NCBI RefSeq assembly: GCF_024054535.1
Contig: NZ_JAMXLV010000021.1
Span: 1 to 64,000, forward strand
DNA: 64,000 nt
Reading direction: 5' to 3'
Source of the DNA: Thermococcus alcaliphilus
Lineage (GTDB): Archaea; Methanobacteriota_B; Thermococci; Thermococcales; Thermococcaceae
A program made the position numbers and the translations under genes. A model generated the notes under the pieces. It made no database searches. It saw only the letters and a program-made list of their open reading frames with translations, and was not told the origin of the DNA. Numbering within the stretch: the first letter of the stretch is position 1; the number at the start of each line of letters is the position of its first letter. Positions 53,579 to 62,663 of this stretch are shown piece by piece.

Positions 53579-54826
53579 ATGGTGTTTAAACTGCTAGAAC
53601 AAGCTGGTATTGATTTGGATATGGATAACAACGGTAGCAAAACACAAGAAGCCCTCAGTGATCTGGAAACTTCTAGATCTTTCATTAAGATAGCAATTAT
53701 AGGTGTTGGCGGTTCTGGAAACAATACAATAACAAGACTGTATGAACTGGGGGTTGAAGGAGCAGAATTAATAGCCATGAACACCGATGCCCAGCATCTT
53801 TCAAGAACAAAGGCCCATAAAAGAATCCTCCTCGGAAAGAACATCACTCATGGAAAGGGCTCGGGTGGAAACCCAAGAATTGGATATTTGGCTGCAGAGG
53901 CCAGTAGAGATGAAATAGCAGAGGCAGTTAGAGATGTTGATCTTGTGTTCATAACCGCTGGTATGGGTAATGGAACAGGAACAGGAGCGGCACCTGTTGT
54001 TGCTAGAGTTATAAAAGAGGAGGCAAGAAACTCTGGAAGAATCCAAGAGCCGCTTGTTGTGAGTGTTGTGACATACCCCTTCAAAAACGAAGGGACAAGG
54101 AGAATTGAAAAAGCAAAAGCAGGTATACAAGCCCTTCTAAAGTATTCAGACACTGTTGTGATAATAGAAAACGACAAACTTCTTGAATTGGTGCCAAAGC
54201 TCCCAATTTCAGCCGCATTTAGATTTGCCGATGAAATAATAGCGAGAATGGTTAAGGGTATAACAGAAACAATAATGCTCCCCTCCATGGTAAACATAGA
54301 CTTTGCGGATGTGTACAGCGTCATGAAAAACGGTGGTGCTGCGTTAATTGGAATAGGCGAGAGCGACTCAAACAAGAGAGCCGTCGATGCCGTAAATAAC
54401 GCCTTGAGCAACAAAATGCTTGAAGTGGAGTTTGGAAGTGGGGAAGCCGCATTAGTGCACTTTACAGTTGGTCCAGACGTCAGCCTTGGAGAGATAAACG
54501 ACGCCATGCAGATTGTATATGAAAAGCTCGGAGCAAAGTCAGAAATAAAATGGGGAGCGAGAATTGACAAAGAGCTTGGAAAGGTTGTTAGGGCAATGGT
54601 AATAATGACGGGAGTAAGATCCCCTCACATCCTCAGCAGCGATGTTAATGCATTAACAACAGAGGACAACGTGATAATCTCAAATCCAATAACCAGGAAG
54701 ATAAACAAGGACTCAGAGCTTGAAAACCTATTTGACGAAGTTTCAGGAAAGAAAAAGGCCAACGTAGTTGTTAACCCCGAAATTGAGAGGATTGTAAAGG
54801 GAGCCGTAGATTACGACTTAAGTTAA
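53579..54826 (+). CDS. ftsZ: Cell division GTPase FtsZ
   Basis: A 415-residue FtsZ with an N-terminal extension of about 35 residues, GVGGSGNNT (42-50), the GTP signature loop [12 protein letters not shown] (the third position is Asn in place of the usual Gly), a T7 loop [13 protein letters not shown] and a polar C-terminal tail. It polymerises at midcell to drive division. GGGGGGAATT places the start at 53579. It is co-transcribed with the RHH gene. Confidence 0.95.
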   Translation: MVFKLLEQAGIDLDMDNNGSKTQEALSDLETSRSFIKIAIIGVGGSGNNTITRLYELGVEGAELIAMNTDAQHLSRTKAHKRILLGKNITHGKGSGGNPRIGYLAAEASRDEIAEAVRDVDLVFITAGMGNGTGTGAAPVVARVIKEEARNSGRIQEPLVVSVVTYPFKNEGTRRIEKAKAGIQALLKYSDTVVIIENDKLLELVPKLPISAAFRFADEIIARMVKGITETIMLPSMVNIDFADVYSVMKNGGAALIGIGESDSNKRAVDAVNNALSNKMLEVEFGSGEAALVHFTVGPDVSLGEINDAMQIVYEKLGAKSEIKWGARIDKELGKVVRAMVIMTGVRSPHILSSDVNALTTEDNVIISNPITRKINKDSELENLFDEVSGKKKANVVVNPEIERIVKGAVDYDLS

Positions 54827-54830
54827 ATCC

Positions 54831-54860
54831 TTTACCCTTTATAATCATAAAAGGGGTAAA
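54831..54860. terminator. Imperfect hairpin between converging ftsZ and ribL
   Basis: TTTACCCTTTAT pairs with ATAAAAGGGGTAAA across a four-base loop with two single-base bulges. It sits in the 51-base gap between converging genes and could stop transcription from both sides. Confidence 0.55.
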
Positions 54861-54877
54861 ATCAGAAGTTGCTAAAA

Positions 54878-55324
54878 TCACTCGCAAAATATTTCTACTA
54901 TTTTTTGAATTATTTTGCTTGTCTTAGCGACATCCGTCTTGTATGCGTAGGGTATTCTAATAACTTCTGCCTCGATGCCATGCTTTCTGAGTTCTTCTTT
55001 TAGGGCACACAAGTCGAAGTTCTGATCTGGACCTAAGGCAATAACATCTGGATTAAGCTTTTTAACAAGTTCGAAACTTATGTGCTCCGGTTCCCCAATT
55101 ACAACTCCATCCACCATCTTGAGCGCCTTTAAGAGCTCAGCCCTTTCGTACATAGAGTTTATCGGTGGTCTGCCTTTTCTTTCTTTTACCGTTTCATCGT
55201 GAGCTACTATTACTATAAGCTCATCTCCCAGCTCTTTCGCCTTTTTCAGAAAGTGGATATGTCCCACATGGAGAATATCGAAAACACCTCCAACAACAAC
55301 TCTTATCTTTTTCTTTTCACTCAT
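54878..55324 (-). CDS. ribL: Archaeal FAD synthase (RibL-like cytidylyltransferase-type)
   Basis: A 148-residue nucleotidyltransferase with [22 protein letters not shown] (HxGH motif HVGH) and [19 protein letters not shown]. Archaeal RibL joins FMN and ATP to FAD; glycerol-3-phosphate cytidylyltransferase-like activity is the alternative. Its conserved Cys near 121 and at the C-terminus (EIFCE) match RibL reports of redox-sensitive Cys. It starts by ATGA overlap with the PUA gene. Confidence 0.85.
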   Translation of the reverse strand: MSEKKKIRVVVGGVFDILHVGHIHFLKKAKELGDELIVIVAHDETVKERKGRPPINSMYERAELLKALKMVDGVVIGEPEHISFELVKKLNPDVIALGPDQNFDLCALKEELRKHGIEAEVIRIPYAYKTDVAKTSKIIQKIVEIFCE

Positions 55325-55833
55325 ACCGCAGTCAACTCCCAAATTTTATCTTTTGCGTGGTGTATCACTTTCACAGCCTTCCCCTTCGTTTTCTCCTTCA
55401 TAGTTTTTCCATCCATCAATGCGATCCCAATTGCCAACGGCCTCCCATATTCCTCCTCCACTACAAACACAAAATCGCCCTCTTTTATTCCCTCATCTGC
55501 GTCAACTATACCCGGAGCCATCACATCGGCGCCATTCAATATGTATGGAACAGCACCCTGATCGACAACGACTCTACGCTTCCATTTTCTTAAATCTTCC
55601 TTGTCGGAAATCTCGTACAGAGTTATCACCAGTGGAAATATAAGCTTCTCCCTCCGTATAAAGCGAGGCTTTCCGTTAACAAACAAAATCTGGGTAGTCT
55701 TATCAAACTCACCCACCAGAACTTGATCATTTTTTGATATTAACTTCTCGGCCACTTCTTCTCCGAAGATTCTAGCCATCTCTTCCATTATCTTCTTGAC
55801 TTCTTTCTTGCTCAATGGATGTTTTATTTTCAT
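55321..55833 (-). CDS. PUA-domain RNA-binding protein
   Basis: A 170-residue protein with an N-terminal MCT-1/Tma20-like pre-PUA part ([18 protein letters not shown]) and a C-terminal PUA domain ([25 protein letters not shown] then [22 protein letters not shown]). It probably binds tRNA or the ribosome. The start at 55833 follows GAGGTG. It is the middle gene of a three-gene operon. Confidence 0.85.
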   Translation of the reverse strand: MKIKHPLSKKEVKKIMEEMARIFGEEVAEKLISKNDQVLVGEFDKTTQILFVNGKPRFIRREKLIFPLVITLYEISDKEDLRKWKRRVVVDQGAVPYILNGADVMAPGIVDADEGIKEGDFVFVVEEEYGRPLAIGIALMDGKTMKEKTKGKAVKVIHHAKDKIWELTAV

Positions 55834-55844
55834 CTCAGAACACC

Positions 55845-56444
55845 TCACTCAACAAGCTTTTTGATTTCTTCTGGCAATAATTCCCCTTTCAGGCTCAATG
55901 CGACATGAATTAAACTTTTCAAAGCATCTGCTTTATTTTCAGCCCACGTAACAATTACAAGATCACCATTTTCAATAGGGAGCTTTTTAAGATCCTCGGA
56001 AAGTTCAGGGAGGGTTTCCCTTAGAGGCCTTCCATCCTCTGGAAAAACTATCTCACCGTTCTGTACTGTTAAAATCATGGCGCCCTTAGCGAAAAAACGA
56101 ATTGCCTCGTCTCTAAGTTCTATACTCTTAAACTCCGGAGGGTTTCTCACGACGAGTGCATATGTCACAAAACCTTCGAGGGGAGTTACCTCCAAGGGCT
56201 CTGAGAACAGCTCTGAAATTTCCTGGATGATTTTAACACCCTTCTCACTCAGTGAATGTCCCTTTTGCTGAGATTCAACAAGACCAATTGAGGAAAGCTT
56301 CTTTAAAAGCGTTCTAACAGTCCCTTCTCCAAGATTCAACTCTTCAGAAATCTGTTTTCGCCCTTTGGGTGTTTTTAATAAGAAAAGCACGGCAATAGCA
56401 TCCTCAATTTTAAACTCCGGATATGCACCTCGCTTCCAATCCAT
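55845..56444 (-). CDS. Winged-helix protein with DUF4443 domain
   Basis: A 199-residue protein. Residues 10-80 are a winged helix (GRKQISEELNLGEGTVRTLLKKLSSIGL); residues 85-199 form the DUF4443 domain (FVTYALVVRNPPEF, GAMILTVQNGEIVFPEDGRPL). It is probably a transcription regulator with an unknown ligand. Placed upstream of PUA and RibL genes, it might control flavin-related genes. Confidence 0.75.
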   Translation of the reverse strand: MDWKRGAYPEFKIEDAIAVLFLLKTPKGRKQISEELNLGEGTVRTLLKKLSSIGLVESQQKGHSLSEKGVKIIQEISELFSEPLEVTPLEGFVTYALVVRNPPEFKSIELRDEAIRFFAKGAMILTVQNGEIVFPEDGRPLRETLPELSEDLKKLPIENGDLVIVTWAENKADALKSLIHVALSLKGELLPEEIKKLVE

Positions 56445-56492
56445 CTTTTCACCTCTGTTTTCGATTTAATGGCAAAATATAAAAACTTTAGG

Positions 56493-57635
56493 CTAGTCAA
56501 CAAAAGCATGTCCGCTCCAAAGCTCCCTAATTTCCCTTGTAGCATCCGGGTAAACTCTCTTAAACGTAATCCTCCAGTAACCTTGGGGCATTTCTTCTAT
56601 GTCCTCTATGTGAATCTTTAAGCCCAAACGTTCAAAGTGGGATACCATCTTATAGGCCGTTTCTATGTGCTTTACTCTTACAGTAAAAACTTCTGCTATT
56701 TCTTCTCCAGCGCTAACGTCCCATATGCTTTCCACAAAGGGTTCCAGAAGTGCTCTCCCCAAAGCTCTTGCATACTTTTCGAATTCTTCATCTTGCACTC
56801 TCTTTTCGGCCAAATAAAAAGCAAGTCGCTTTATTCTCTGCATAAAGTATCCATGTGGAAGATCAAAGAAAATTCTTGCTCCAATTTTAATATCATTGAC
56901 ATTAGCGTAAGGGGTGACGTACTTTACGATTTTCTTCATATCGGGGCTTTTCATGACTATTCCTTCTCTCTTTTCCCTGCTTAGCTGCTCTATGAGTTCC
57001 TTAAGCTCATCAATTTTTGATATGTCATATACTCCAAAAACCTCAACACTTGGAATCCCATATTCTTCAGCTATTTTAAGCCTCTCTTCCACAGTAAGAG
57101 ACTTCCCGGTTTTCTTTTCTTGGATGTCAAAAAGAAAGAATTCTATGTCTTCTTTCACATAGGGTGGTCCTTCAACAAGATACGGGCTTTCTGGCCCTGC
57201 CATTTCTCCACAGAGAACCAAATTCGGATAATCTTTAAAAAACTCCATATTAACAAAATCTTCAATTCTCTCAGTAGTGAATGGACATACGAAACCACCC
57301 CTAGTAAAGGCAAAAACTCTTCCCTCAATTTGAGCAACCCTTATATTGTACCCATCGACCTTTTCTTCCACGTAGAAGGGCTTCCTCTTGAATACCCTCT
57401 TTATTCCATTTTCCAGATGAACTACCCTCTTTATGTGGGGAAAGCCAAGTATGATGTTGTGAGAATCAAAAACGACAGTCCCCCTTCTTAAGCTTCCGGT
57501 AGAATCCTTAAACCTAAGGTACCTTATTCCCTCGAACTCATCCTCCACTATGCCCCCTTTACTTTCCAGTATCTCAATACGCTCCCTACTGATACCAAGC
57601 TCAAGAAGAAGACTTTTGAAATGGGAACTCACCAT
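56493..57635 (-). CDS. ATP-dependent RNA ligase Rnl3 (RNA-circularising)
   Basis: A 380-residue ligase of the Pab1020 family. The nucleotidyl motif EEKVDGYN puts the AMP-accepting Lys at K92; further motifs are AFTRGGFVCP, GEMAGPESPYL, EGIVMKSP and KIVKY. Pyrococcal Rnl3 circularises C/D box and other small RNAs. The start MVSS at 57635 fits the P. abyssi protein from memory; ATG 57647 would be leaderless. A TATA-like CCTATAAACC (about 57668-57677) lies just upstream. Confidence 0.92.
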   Translation of the reverse strand: MVSSHFKSLLLELGISRERIEILESKGGIVEDEFEGIRYLRFKDSTGSLRRGTVVFDSHNIILGFPHIKRVVHLENGIKRVFKRKPFYVEEKVDGYNIRVAQIEGRVFAFTRGGFVCPFTTERIEDFVNMEFFKDYPNLVLCGEMAGPESPYLVEGPPYVKEDIEFFLFDIQEKKTGKSLTVEERLKIAEEYGIPSVEVFGVYDISKIDELKELIEQLSREKREGIVMKSPDMKKIVKYVTPYANVNDIKIGARIFFDLPHGYFMQRIKRLAFYLAEKRVQDEEFEKYARALGRALLEPFVESIWDVSAGEEIAEVFTVRVKHIETAYKMVSHFERLGLKIHIEDIEEMPQGYWRITFKRVYPDATREIRELWSGHAFVD

Positions 57636-57758
57636 CCTCAGCACCATTATTATTTTCTGGTTTGAGGTTTATAGGTTTTTGGACGTTACTTCCAAGACCT
57701 GCCAAATGTTCAATCCCTACAAAAGCTTAGAAGAAAAGAAAAATAAATCAAAAGCACA

Positions 57759-58469
57759 TTAGCCGTTAAAAACTGCTATCTCATTCCCCTCTGAATCAAG
57801 AACGTGGAGAACTACATTTCCGTTGAGTTCTTTCTCAAGATCAGAGAGCATTTTCTTGTATTCACTCTCCACAGAACTTACTTCTTCCCTGCTTGTGAAG
57901 CCGCTCATTGCCCTTACATGATATGTATCTCCGCTTTTTTCAAGGATGATGTCCCAAGGTCCTTCTCCCACAAGAGAGAGGGCATAGTTTAAGACTGTGT
58001 TTGCTTTGTCCTCGCCTACTCCAGAATACCACACGTATATCCTGTTGGATGTGACGTAGTGATATTTGCTCTCCGTGGAAAAGAGAACGTTTTTCTGATC
58101 ATCAAGGAGTTGAAGCGTCACATGGGATCCTTCAAAGACCTCCTGTGACATCTCCGAGGCTATCATGGGGAGATAAAATTTGAGCAAATCTTCTATCTCT
58201 TCAGGGGAGGTATAAGTGGTCACTAACCCTACAGTATAGCCGTTATCTTTTTTCACATAGACGCTCATCTCATCGGGATTTAGAGTGTCCTTTATGAAAT
58301 TTATAAGTGCCTTTGCTTCTGAGGCACTAACATCACCTGAATAGTGCACGGTTATCCCGTTCAAGGTAAGCGTTTTTTCTGCCTCAATATTCACCTCCGG
58401 ACTTTCACAACCGCTCGCAAGCATTACTAGCACGAGCAGCAGAGCCGAGAGCATGTAAACTTTCTTCAT
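57759..58469 (-). CDS. Lipoprotein with two tandem repeats, unknown
   Basis: A 236-residue lipoprotein: signal helix ending in lipobox LASGC (C20). The mature part looks duplicated: residues about 38-132 (ITVHYSGDVSASEAK, VTTYTSPEEIEDLLKFYLP, VTLQLLDDQKNVLFS) and 145-236 (IYVWYSGVGEDKA, MSGFTSREEVSSVESEYKK, VVLHVLDSEGNEIAVF) align in order. I do not recognise the fold. It is the last gene of the five-gene minus-strand cluster and would sit on the outer face of the membrane. Confidence 0.75.
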   Translation of the reverse strand: MKKVYMLSALLLVLVMLASGCESPEVNIEAEKTLTLNGITVHYSGDVSASEAKALINFIKDTLNPDEMSVYVKKDNGYTVGLVTTYTSPEEIEDLLKFYLPMIASEMSQEVFEGSHVTLQLLDDQKNVLFSTESKYHYVTSNRIYVWYSGVGEDKANTVLNYALSLVGEGPWDIILEKSGDTYHVRAMSGFTSREEVSSVESEYKKMLSDLEKELNGNVVLHVLDSEGNEIAVFNG

Positions 58470-58478
58470 TTTCTCACC

Positions 58479-58868
58479 TCACTCTTTTACCAATAGATAT
58501 ATACCAACTGTAGCAGTGTAACTCTCGTCGGGATTCGGCGGTGCATAATCAATTCTTACTACAAATGGCTTTGCTGAGCCGTAGATTAGTTTAGTGCTAT
58601 CCTCATAAGTTGAAATGATTTCCTTAGTGTCAGGATCTAGTATCTTGATGGCCTTGACGATGCCCGTTCCCCCTGCCTCGATCTTATACGTACCCGGCTC
58701 AAGGGTGTGTGAAAGGTAGAAGACCTCTCCACTCACAGTATCGCTCTTCACTTCTACGGGAACCTTCTCGTAGAAGGTCTCGTAGTAGTACTGCATGCCA
58801 AATGCTCCAATTATCCCAAGCACGAGCAGAATGAAAAACCCCAGGATCAGTTTCTTAAAGAATCCCAT
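58479..58868 (-). CDS. Single-helix-anchored small ectodomain protein, unknown
   Basis: A 129-residue protein with an N-terminal helix (about 6-28) and an outside beta-rich domain (VSGEVFYLSHTLEPGTYKIEAGGTG...). It ends in strands with YTATVGIYLLVK. GGAGGTG precedes the ATG at 58868. Function is unknown; it lies between the PH-like and lipoprotein genes. Confidence 0.7.
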   Translation of the reverse strand: MGFFKKLILGFFILLVLGIIGAFGMQYYYETFYEKVPVEVKSDTVSGEVFYLSHTLEPGTYKIEAGGTGIVKAIKILDPDTKEIISTYEDSTKLIYGSAKPFVVRIDYAPPNPDESYTATVGIYLLVKE

Positions 58869-58888
58869 ATTTCTCACCTCCATTACCT

Positions 58889-59338
58889 CTAAAACCCGAA
58901 GAGACCTCCTCCCTTGACCTTAACGCCGAGATCAGAGAGTTTCTTCTTTATCTCCCGCTGGTTCATGTTCCCGGAGAACTTGCTCTTCTCTTTCCACTTT
59001 ATCTCCATCTCCTCCTTTTTGCCCTCGTCAATGTTGCCGCTCTTGAGCTTGACTTCCTTTATCCCATCCAGGGGAATTGAGAAGTTCTCCGGGGCCCCTT
59101 TAAGAATCTCTTCGGGGGACATGTCATAGTAGCGTTCGTGCATCGTCCAGCCGGAAGAAACCCTCTTGAAGAAACCGTCTCCTCTCGCCTTTGCCTCTTC
59201 TCTAGCCTTCTGGATCATCTCCTTCTTCACATGGGCAACGATTATCCTCCGGTCGGTCACGACCAGATTTACAAGGGCGCTCTTGAGGAAGCCCTTGTGA
59301 TATTCCAAGTTGGGTATTACGTAAACTACATTCTCCAT
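58889..59338 (-). CDS. PH/GRAM-like cytoplasmic protein, unknown
   Basis: A 149-residue protein without signal peptide or helix. The start (VVYVIPNLEYHKGFLKSALVNLVVTDRRIIVAHV) and the later FSIPLDGIKEVKLKSG resemble bacterial PH-like domains that have the 'lvVTdrRii' strand, a guess from pattern. It is the only clearly cytoplasmic member of the cluster. GGAAGGTG precedes ATG 59338. Confidence 0.6.
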   Translation of the reverse strand: MENVVYVIPNLEYHKGFLKSALVNLVVTDRRIIVAHVKKEMIQKAREEAKARGDGFFKRVSSGWTMHERYYDMSPEEILKGAPENFSIPLDGIKEVKLKSGNIDEGKKEEMEIKWKEKSKFSGNMNQREIKKKLSDLGVKVKGGGLFGF

Positions 59339-59371
59339 ATCAAACACCTTCCAGTTTTCTTTCCAATCTCA

Positions 59372-59508
59372 TCAAACAAGCCTCCTAATGAGCATTAGAG
59401 CGAGCTTCACAAACAAAACAAGGAGAGCTAACGCTATCAAAATCAAGAAAAGGCCCAGAAGCGGGCCGAGGACGTGGAATCCCGTTAAAGGTTCCGTTTC
59501 AGCCCCCC
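59372..59508 (-). pseudogene. Out-of-frame C-terminal membrane anchor after a G6 run
   Basis: One frame off from the 445-residue protein, an open frame directly follows its six-G run (C6 on the plus strand, 59503-59508) and reads ...TEPLTGFHVLGPLLG then about 22 hydrophobic residues, then basic LIRRLV and a TGA at 59372-59374. It has no good start codon of its own. One extra G would fuse it to the upstream protein as a classical C-terminal anchor. Frameshift mutation, programmed slippage or sequencing error are possible. Confidence 0.55.
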
Positions 59509-60822
59509 TCCAAGGTTTGCATACTTTATTGTTATTCTGTGGGAGCAGTCTCCAGTTTTCTCGTGGGAGACGAGCTCGAAGGCGGTTAGGCTTCCATCGT
59601 AGTTGAGGTTCACATAGACGTGGCCCGCTTTTATCTCGCCGCTCACTTCCTCCGTTGGGTAGCCGGAGGTCGGCACCGTGCTAGGATCCAAGCTATTGAG
59701 GCTCCCCTCACCGAGGTCTATGTAGTGCCCAAGCAGTGCAGGATACTCGACGCACCATGGCTCAAGCATAATGTCGATGTTATCCCACGTCAAAGATTGA
59801 TCGGAGCTCCTTAGCCCACCTGTGGAAAACTTTACCCCCATCGCCCCCTCGGTATCGAGAGTCACGCTTTTAATTTCTCCCATTTCTCCATTGGAACTCA
59901 CGGAAGTTGTAGTGGTTAGAAAAGACTCGTAGCAGGCTCTAGCCTTCTGGTATTTGGCGTAGGCTTCCTGAATCTCTTCGTTGCTAGCTCCCGAGGATTG
60001 GAGGGAGGTGACGTTGTTGTAGGCCTGGACGAAGAGTCTATATGCTTCTTCCTTGTTTGGAGCACATGTGGACTCGCTGTTCCCGCCGGCATTCTGGGCG
60101 CTTATGTGGACTATGTTGGGAAGCTCTTCCGCTGTGATTTCTCCCGAATGGAGCCTCAAGAGGTCGTCGCTTGAGGTGGAAATCGTTAAGCTTCCGTTGT
60201 CAGCGAGGTAGGTTATAGAGATTTCCCTAACCCACGGGGCATCCTCAAGGATAAGAAAGCTCATTGCGAAGTAGTCCTTCCAGAAGCTCTCCTCGTCGGC
60301 GAGGTACTCAAGCGTGACGCTGGCCGTTTCGTTGGTAACCGTGACGTTGTGAACAAGCACATCGAAGAGCCACAAATCAGACTCCACCTTGAATTCCGGT
60401 CTCCTTATGTCCTCGAATTCGGGGTTATCAAAGTCACCATTGTTCACGGTGAGCCCCAAAATGGGCTCGCCAAGGTAATACGCCTCCACCCTGACTTCCT
60501 TTGTAGGGTTGGCTTCGTAGGCTTTCTTTGCCACCTCATAGGTCATGCCCATAAGGGCCTCGTCCACAGCAGGGGCCTCGAACTGGACGAGCGTTCTTTC
60601 ACTTGAGAGGGAGACATAAGCATCTGAAGCGCCCATATCTATCACTGTTTGTCTAAGACCCTTGGCAACTTCTCCAGTACTGAAACTTCCCGAATTTGAA
60701 CCTCCATCAGGGGGGTAGGGGTTGTTGTCGGGACCTAAGTTATCTGGAATCTTTATGTAGCCGCTTATGTAGAGGTAACCCCCTATCAGGATGATCAATA
60801 GAAAAATGACTTTTCCCTTCAT
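59485..60822 (-). CDS. Signal-anchored ectodomain protein, unknown (probably frameshifted at its 3' end)
   Basis: A 445-residue protein with an N-terminal helix (about 4-22) and a large outside domain with four widely spaced Cys (TCAP, ACYE, WCVE, DCSH). A helical stretch NKEEAYRLFVQAYNNVTSLQ to KARACYESF lies in the middle. It ends GGGLKRNL after a G6 run, while a membrane helix continues in the next frame. Not recognised. It overlaps the secreted 614-residue gene by 4 bases. The base composition looks richer in GC than the rest of the window. Confidence 0.72.
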   Translation of the reverse strand: MKGKVIFLLIILIGGYLYISGYIKIPDNLGPDNNPYPPDGGSNSGSFSTGEVAKGLRQTVIDMGASDAYVSLSSERTLVQFEAPAVDEALMGMTYEVAKKAYEANPTKEVRVEAYYLGEPILGLTVNNGDFDNPEFEDIRRPEFKVESDLWLFDVLVHNVTVTNETASVTLEYLADEESFWKDYFAMSFLILEDAPWVREISITYLADNGSLTISTSSDDLLRLHSGEITAEELPNIVHISAQNAGGNSESTCAPNKEEAYRLFVQAYNNVTSLQSSGASNEEIQEAYAKYQKARACYESFLTTTTSVSSNGEMGEIKSVTLDTEGAMGVKFSTGGLRSSDQSLTWDNIDIMLEPWCVEYPALLGHYIDLGEGSLNSLDPSTVPTSGYPTEEVSGEIKAGHVYVNLNYDGSLTAFELVSHEKTGDCSHRITIKYANLGGGLKRNL

Positions 60823-62663
60823 ATCTTACCCTCCTCGCGGAGTTTTTTGAGGTAGAACTTTATTCTCTCCGCCTGGCTCTGGTACTTCCCCTTGGACTGG
60901 GCGTTGAGCGTTTGAGTTTGGCGGGAAAAGCTCGTCTCCTCCTCAACGTCCCTTATCGTTAAGTCAACAATATCCTCATATTTCATGCCGGCTTTTTTGT
61001 AGTACATTGCCGTCTTTGCTGTTTTTTCAAACTCCCATTTGTAGTCATTTGCTAGGTGTCGCTTGAACCCCTTTTCCAGTGCACCAAAAGTGAACTCGAA
61101 TGGCTTGGTCAGCGGATTCGATGGGGCGAGGTTCTTGTAGGGTGATGACGCGAGCTGTCTATCTTCAATTCCGCTCATCTCATTGTAGCTTTCAGCCCCT
61201 TCCTTGCTCACGTGCAGATCCTGCATGGTCTTTTTAGTTGCCTCCTCCCCCTGGAAGAGCTGAGTATCCTTCTCGGCCTTGACATAGTCTTTGAAGAGAC
61301 CAACTGGGGAGGGCATGAACTTTTTCACCAGATTGTCAAGGGCACCTGAGGCAGAATCAATGACCTTGTCAAGCGCCTTGCCGGTGTAATATTTGAGCTT
61401 AAACCAGAGGGAAGAGCCCTTTTTTGCTTCAACTTTCTCGTCTTTCTGGAGAACCTTGACGTCCTTTCCGTAAGGAGTTTTTACTTCAACAGTTTCAAGG
61501 CCCTCAGTACTTCCTATGCCCTTGAGCTTGTCGAGGGTTATCTCCATCCGAGCTTTAGCCCCTTCGCTGAGCATCCCCTCCACCCTTATTCCTTTGAAGG
61601 GATTATTGAACTTCGATGGGTCTCCAGCTTCCTGTTTCCCCTCTATTGGAGCTCTGCTTGATGGTGGTGTGCTTGTAATGGAAGAAACGCTGGGAGTGGT
61701 AGAGCTAGTGGATGAGACTGCAGAGCTCGTGGAGATAGGTTTCTTCCGAAGGTAGACGGTTATAGTTTTTTCGACTTCATTCCCGGTAGAATCTCGGGCG
61801 TAAGCTTTTATCTTTCCCTCCCCTTCTGCAATCTCATCCGGTTGGAGAGTTACAACCTTAGACCCTGTTCCTCCGCTTGAACCGAGCTTGGGCTCAAGTT
61901 CCCCACCCACCATTATGGTTTTTGGTGTTCCGCTCTCATAGTGTGCCCCCGCATATGTCAAATCGTCATCCTTGACTGCTACTTTAATGGTAAATGTCAA
62001 AGGCTTTCCGGGTTCGAAATATAAAGTCTCACCGTCTTTTGGTGAAAGGATCTGAACTTGAGGGGCTGTCCCTTTATATTCCCCTGAAATCTTCGAAGAG
62101 ACTAGATTCATGACGCTCCTTCCAAGAGCCGGGAGAGGATTTGTTATGTTATACTTAGCGATAATAAAAACCTCAACACTTATAGCACCCGTTTCAGAAC
62201 AGAACATTGAAGGATCATCTGCACACACTTCAACTTCTCCTATGACCCTTTCGCCCCTATAATAAGAGTGATACTGATAGACATTGGGATTCCACTCTGC
62301 GGAATTGTCTTTTTCAACTTTTATACATTCAAGAGTTCTTTCGTTAACAGCAGAGCACTGGTATCCTTCTCCGCTGTAAGATTTAATTACGCTGTTAATT
62401 GTTGGCCCTTGTGTAAACCTTGTAATAGTTATTTTCACTGCTACAGGAGGAGTATCCGGAGCATTGTACTTTCCAGAATAGGATTTATACACTCTGAGAT
62501 TCTTGAAGTTGTGGCTATCGTACATCTTTACGTTATAGAGATTCATACCTTCAAACTCGCTGTTTGTAGGGAAATACCTGTCAAAGTCTACTTCTGCTAA
62601 TATCTGCGATAATTGAAGAAGCATCAGCCCTATAAGAATAATAAACCAGACTTTCTTCTTCAT
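60819..62663 (-). CDS. Secreted modular protein, unknown, first gene of cluster
   Basis: A 614-residue protein. Signal peptide 1-23; beta-rich domain about 24-195 with Cys in YQCSA, LECIK, EVCAD and MFCSE; an Ig-like domain about 200-305 (PQVQILSPKDGETLYFEPGK); a Ser/Thr linker about 309-340 (STSSAVSSTSSTTP); then about 270 charged, mainly helical residues without a membrane anchor. Not recognised. The helical C-terminal part has the look of an effector or scaffold, but no motif supports a function. It heads the cluster and has its own AT-rich upstream region. Confidence 0.75.
   Translation of the reverse strand: MKKKVWFIILIGLMLLQLSQILAEVDFDRYFPTNSEFEGMNLYNVKMYDSHNFKNLRVYKSYSGKYNAPDTPPVAVKITITRFTQGPTINSVIKSYSGEGYQCSAVNERTLECIKVEKDNSAEWNPNVYQYHSYYRGERVIGEVEVCADDPSMFCSETGAISVEVFIIAKYNITNPLPALGRSVMNLVSSKISGEYKGTAPQVQILSPKDGETLYFEPGKPLTFTIKVAVKDDDLTYAGAHYESGTPKTIMVGGELEPKLGSSGGTGSKVVTLQPDEIAEGEGKIKAYARDSTGNEVEKTITVYLRKKPISTSSAVSSTSSTTPSVSSITSTPPSSRAPIEGKQEAGDPSKFNNPFKGIRVEGMLSEGAKARMEITLDKLKGIGSTEGLETVEVKTPYGKDVKVLQKDEKVEAKKGSSLWFKLKYYTGKALDKVIDSASGALDNLVKKFMPSPVGLFKDYVKAEKDTQLFQGEEATKKTMQDLHVSKEGAESYNEMSGIEDRQLASSPYKNLAPSNPLTKPFEFTFGALEKGFKRHLANDYKWEFEKTAKTAMYYKKAGMKYEDIVDLTIRDVEEETSFSRQTQTLNAQSKGKYQSQAERIKFYLKKLREEGKI

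Noticed and set aside
53848-54570. 240-residue minus-strand frame inside ftsZ
   Set aside because: Ser/Ile/Thr-rich antisense shadow of a conserved gene; no family signal.
59385-59398. CTAATG/CATTAG palindrome downstream of the 445-residue gene
   Set aside because: Short and inside the out-of-frame anchor coding stretch; likely chance.
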